Below, piece by piece: positions 63,444-64,000 of a stretch of 64,000 nt of DNA (positions within the stretch are counted from its first letter, which is position 1; every line of letters begins with the position of its first letter). The stretch lies in contig JAYTUY010000151.1 in the NCBI GenBank assembly GCA_043744275.1, forward strand, positions 8,774 through 72,773, written 5' to 3'. Source of the stretch: JAAFJT01 sp043744275. Its GTDB lineage: Bacteria > Bacteroidota > Bacteroidia > Chitinophagales > Saprospiraceae. The position numbers and the translations under genes are program-made. The notes under the pieces are model-generated. The model searched no databases and was not told where the DNA came from. It saw only the letters and a program-made list of their open reading frames with translations.

Positions 63444-64000
63444 TCAAATCGGTGCTACCAATGCCCCTAAAGCCTTACCCATCAATGCCCCCATATTAGC
63501 GCCTTCGGGCAAAGGAATACCTTTCCACTCCATTTGTTCCCATTCAGCCAATTGATTGGAGACATCAACAATCATTTTGCAACGCTCGTAACGGCGTTTC
63601 ATATAATTTTCTAAAATGGTTTCTACATTATCATCTGATTTCAATAATTCTGCTAAAACAACGGCATCTTCAATGGCTAAAGCAGCCCCTGAACCCAATT
63701 GCGGAATCGTGGCATGTGCAGCATCGCCAATCATGACTACTCGGTTTTTGTACCAGGGCGCAGGCATCATCAAAGTTTCTAATGGGCGGTAATTGACTTT
63801 ATCAGCCTCCGTAATTTGGTCTAAAATGTCTTGAACCATTGGCGCAGGGTACTCACTGACATACGCTTTCAAGCGAGAGACCAATTCGTCTTGTGGAATA
63901 ATAGGATTGTGTTCACCTTCTGCCGAGACCACGAACATATACATGGCGTCAGCAGTCATCGGGATTAAACCCAATTTTGTTCTTTTACCAAAAAACATAT
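63444..64000 (-). CDS. FAD-dependent monooxygenase (C-terminal part)
   Basis: Only the last 185 or so residues are visible; the start is beyond the right edge. The GD motif VVMIGDAAHATIPQLGSGAALAIEDAVVLAELL identifies a class A flavoprotein monooxygenase; the ATG at 63998 is internal because the FAD-binding N-terminus is missing. The family hydroxylates phenols or heteroaromatics. Substrate unknown. Confidence 0.82.
   Translation of the reverse strand, partial: MFFGKRTKLGLIPMTADAMYMFVVSAEGEHNPIIPQDELVSRLKAYVSEYPAPMVQDILDQITEADKVNYRPLETLMMPAPWYKNRVVMIGDAAHATIPQLGSGAALAIEDAVVLAELLKSDDNVETILENYMKRRYERCKMIVDVSNQLAEWEQMEWKGIPLPEGANMGALMGKALGALVAPI

Overview
The window comes from the chromosome of an AT-rich member of the Bacteroidota. 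The evidence is two secreted proteins with type IX secretion (T9SS) C-terminal sorting domains (25804-29439, 36013-37209), a PorX-type T9SS regulator (45633-47192), and promoters with a TAnnTTTG -7 element. I cannot name the species; the gene mix would fit the Saprospiria.

The most striking feature is not a gene. A short non-palindromic motif, consensus (A)TACTGAGGGG(G)T, occurs 61 times by hand count (about once per kb), 31 on the plus and 30 on the minus strand. It lies inside coding regions and between genes, and one inverted pair forms a rho-independent-type terminator (29516-29551). High density, lack of strand bias, tolerance in all stop-free reading frames and terminator pairing are the hallmarks of the DNA uptake sequences of Neisseriaceae and Pasteurellaceae. 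I know of no such element described for Bacteroidota. The function is inferred; the repetition is directly visible.

Layout. 1-3.5 kb: end of an RDD membrane protein, an LRR-like protein and a PARIS-like defence pair (AAA ATPase + DUF4435). 3.8-7.2 kb: acyltransferase, Nudix hydrolase, acyl-CoA carboxylase beta subunit. 7.5-12.2 kb: sbcD and sbcC separated by a large nested palindrome. 12.3-18 kb: transposase remnant, GMC oxidoreductase, dipeptide epimerase, GH65-like enzyme. 18.2-21.5 kb: MORN-caspase protein and a Septu-like AAA/HNH pair. 21.7-37.2 kb: mostly exported proteins, including two BNR/sortilin-type propeller proteins, a metzincin fused to ten tachylectin blades, an M24 peptidase and an M43 protease. 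37.3-44.9 kb: methyltransferase, TetR regulator and an RND efflux operon sharing a palindromic operator with tetR; its tolC gene is interrupted and a dead toxin-antitoxin locus sits inside the operon. 45-47.2 kb: a small exported protein and porX.

47.4-52.6 kb is a minus-strand operon for 4-hydroxybenzoate and protocatechuate breakdown (pobA, pcaL as a pcaD-pcaC fusion, pcaH, pcaG, pcaB). From 53 kb to the right edge, further minus-strand catabolic genes (cyclase family, ACT, ABM, MetE-like, two SDRs, HisD-like, DJ-1/PfpI, FAA hydrolase, FAD monooxygenase) suggest a second, unassigned ring or side-chain degradation route. A UPF0175/DUF3368 toxin-antitoxin pair and a Uma2 gene, both with the same promoter box, interrupt it. 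Many gaps hold palindromic elements or 7-bp-period tandem repeats.
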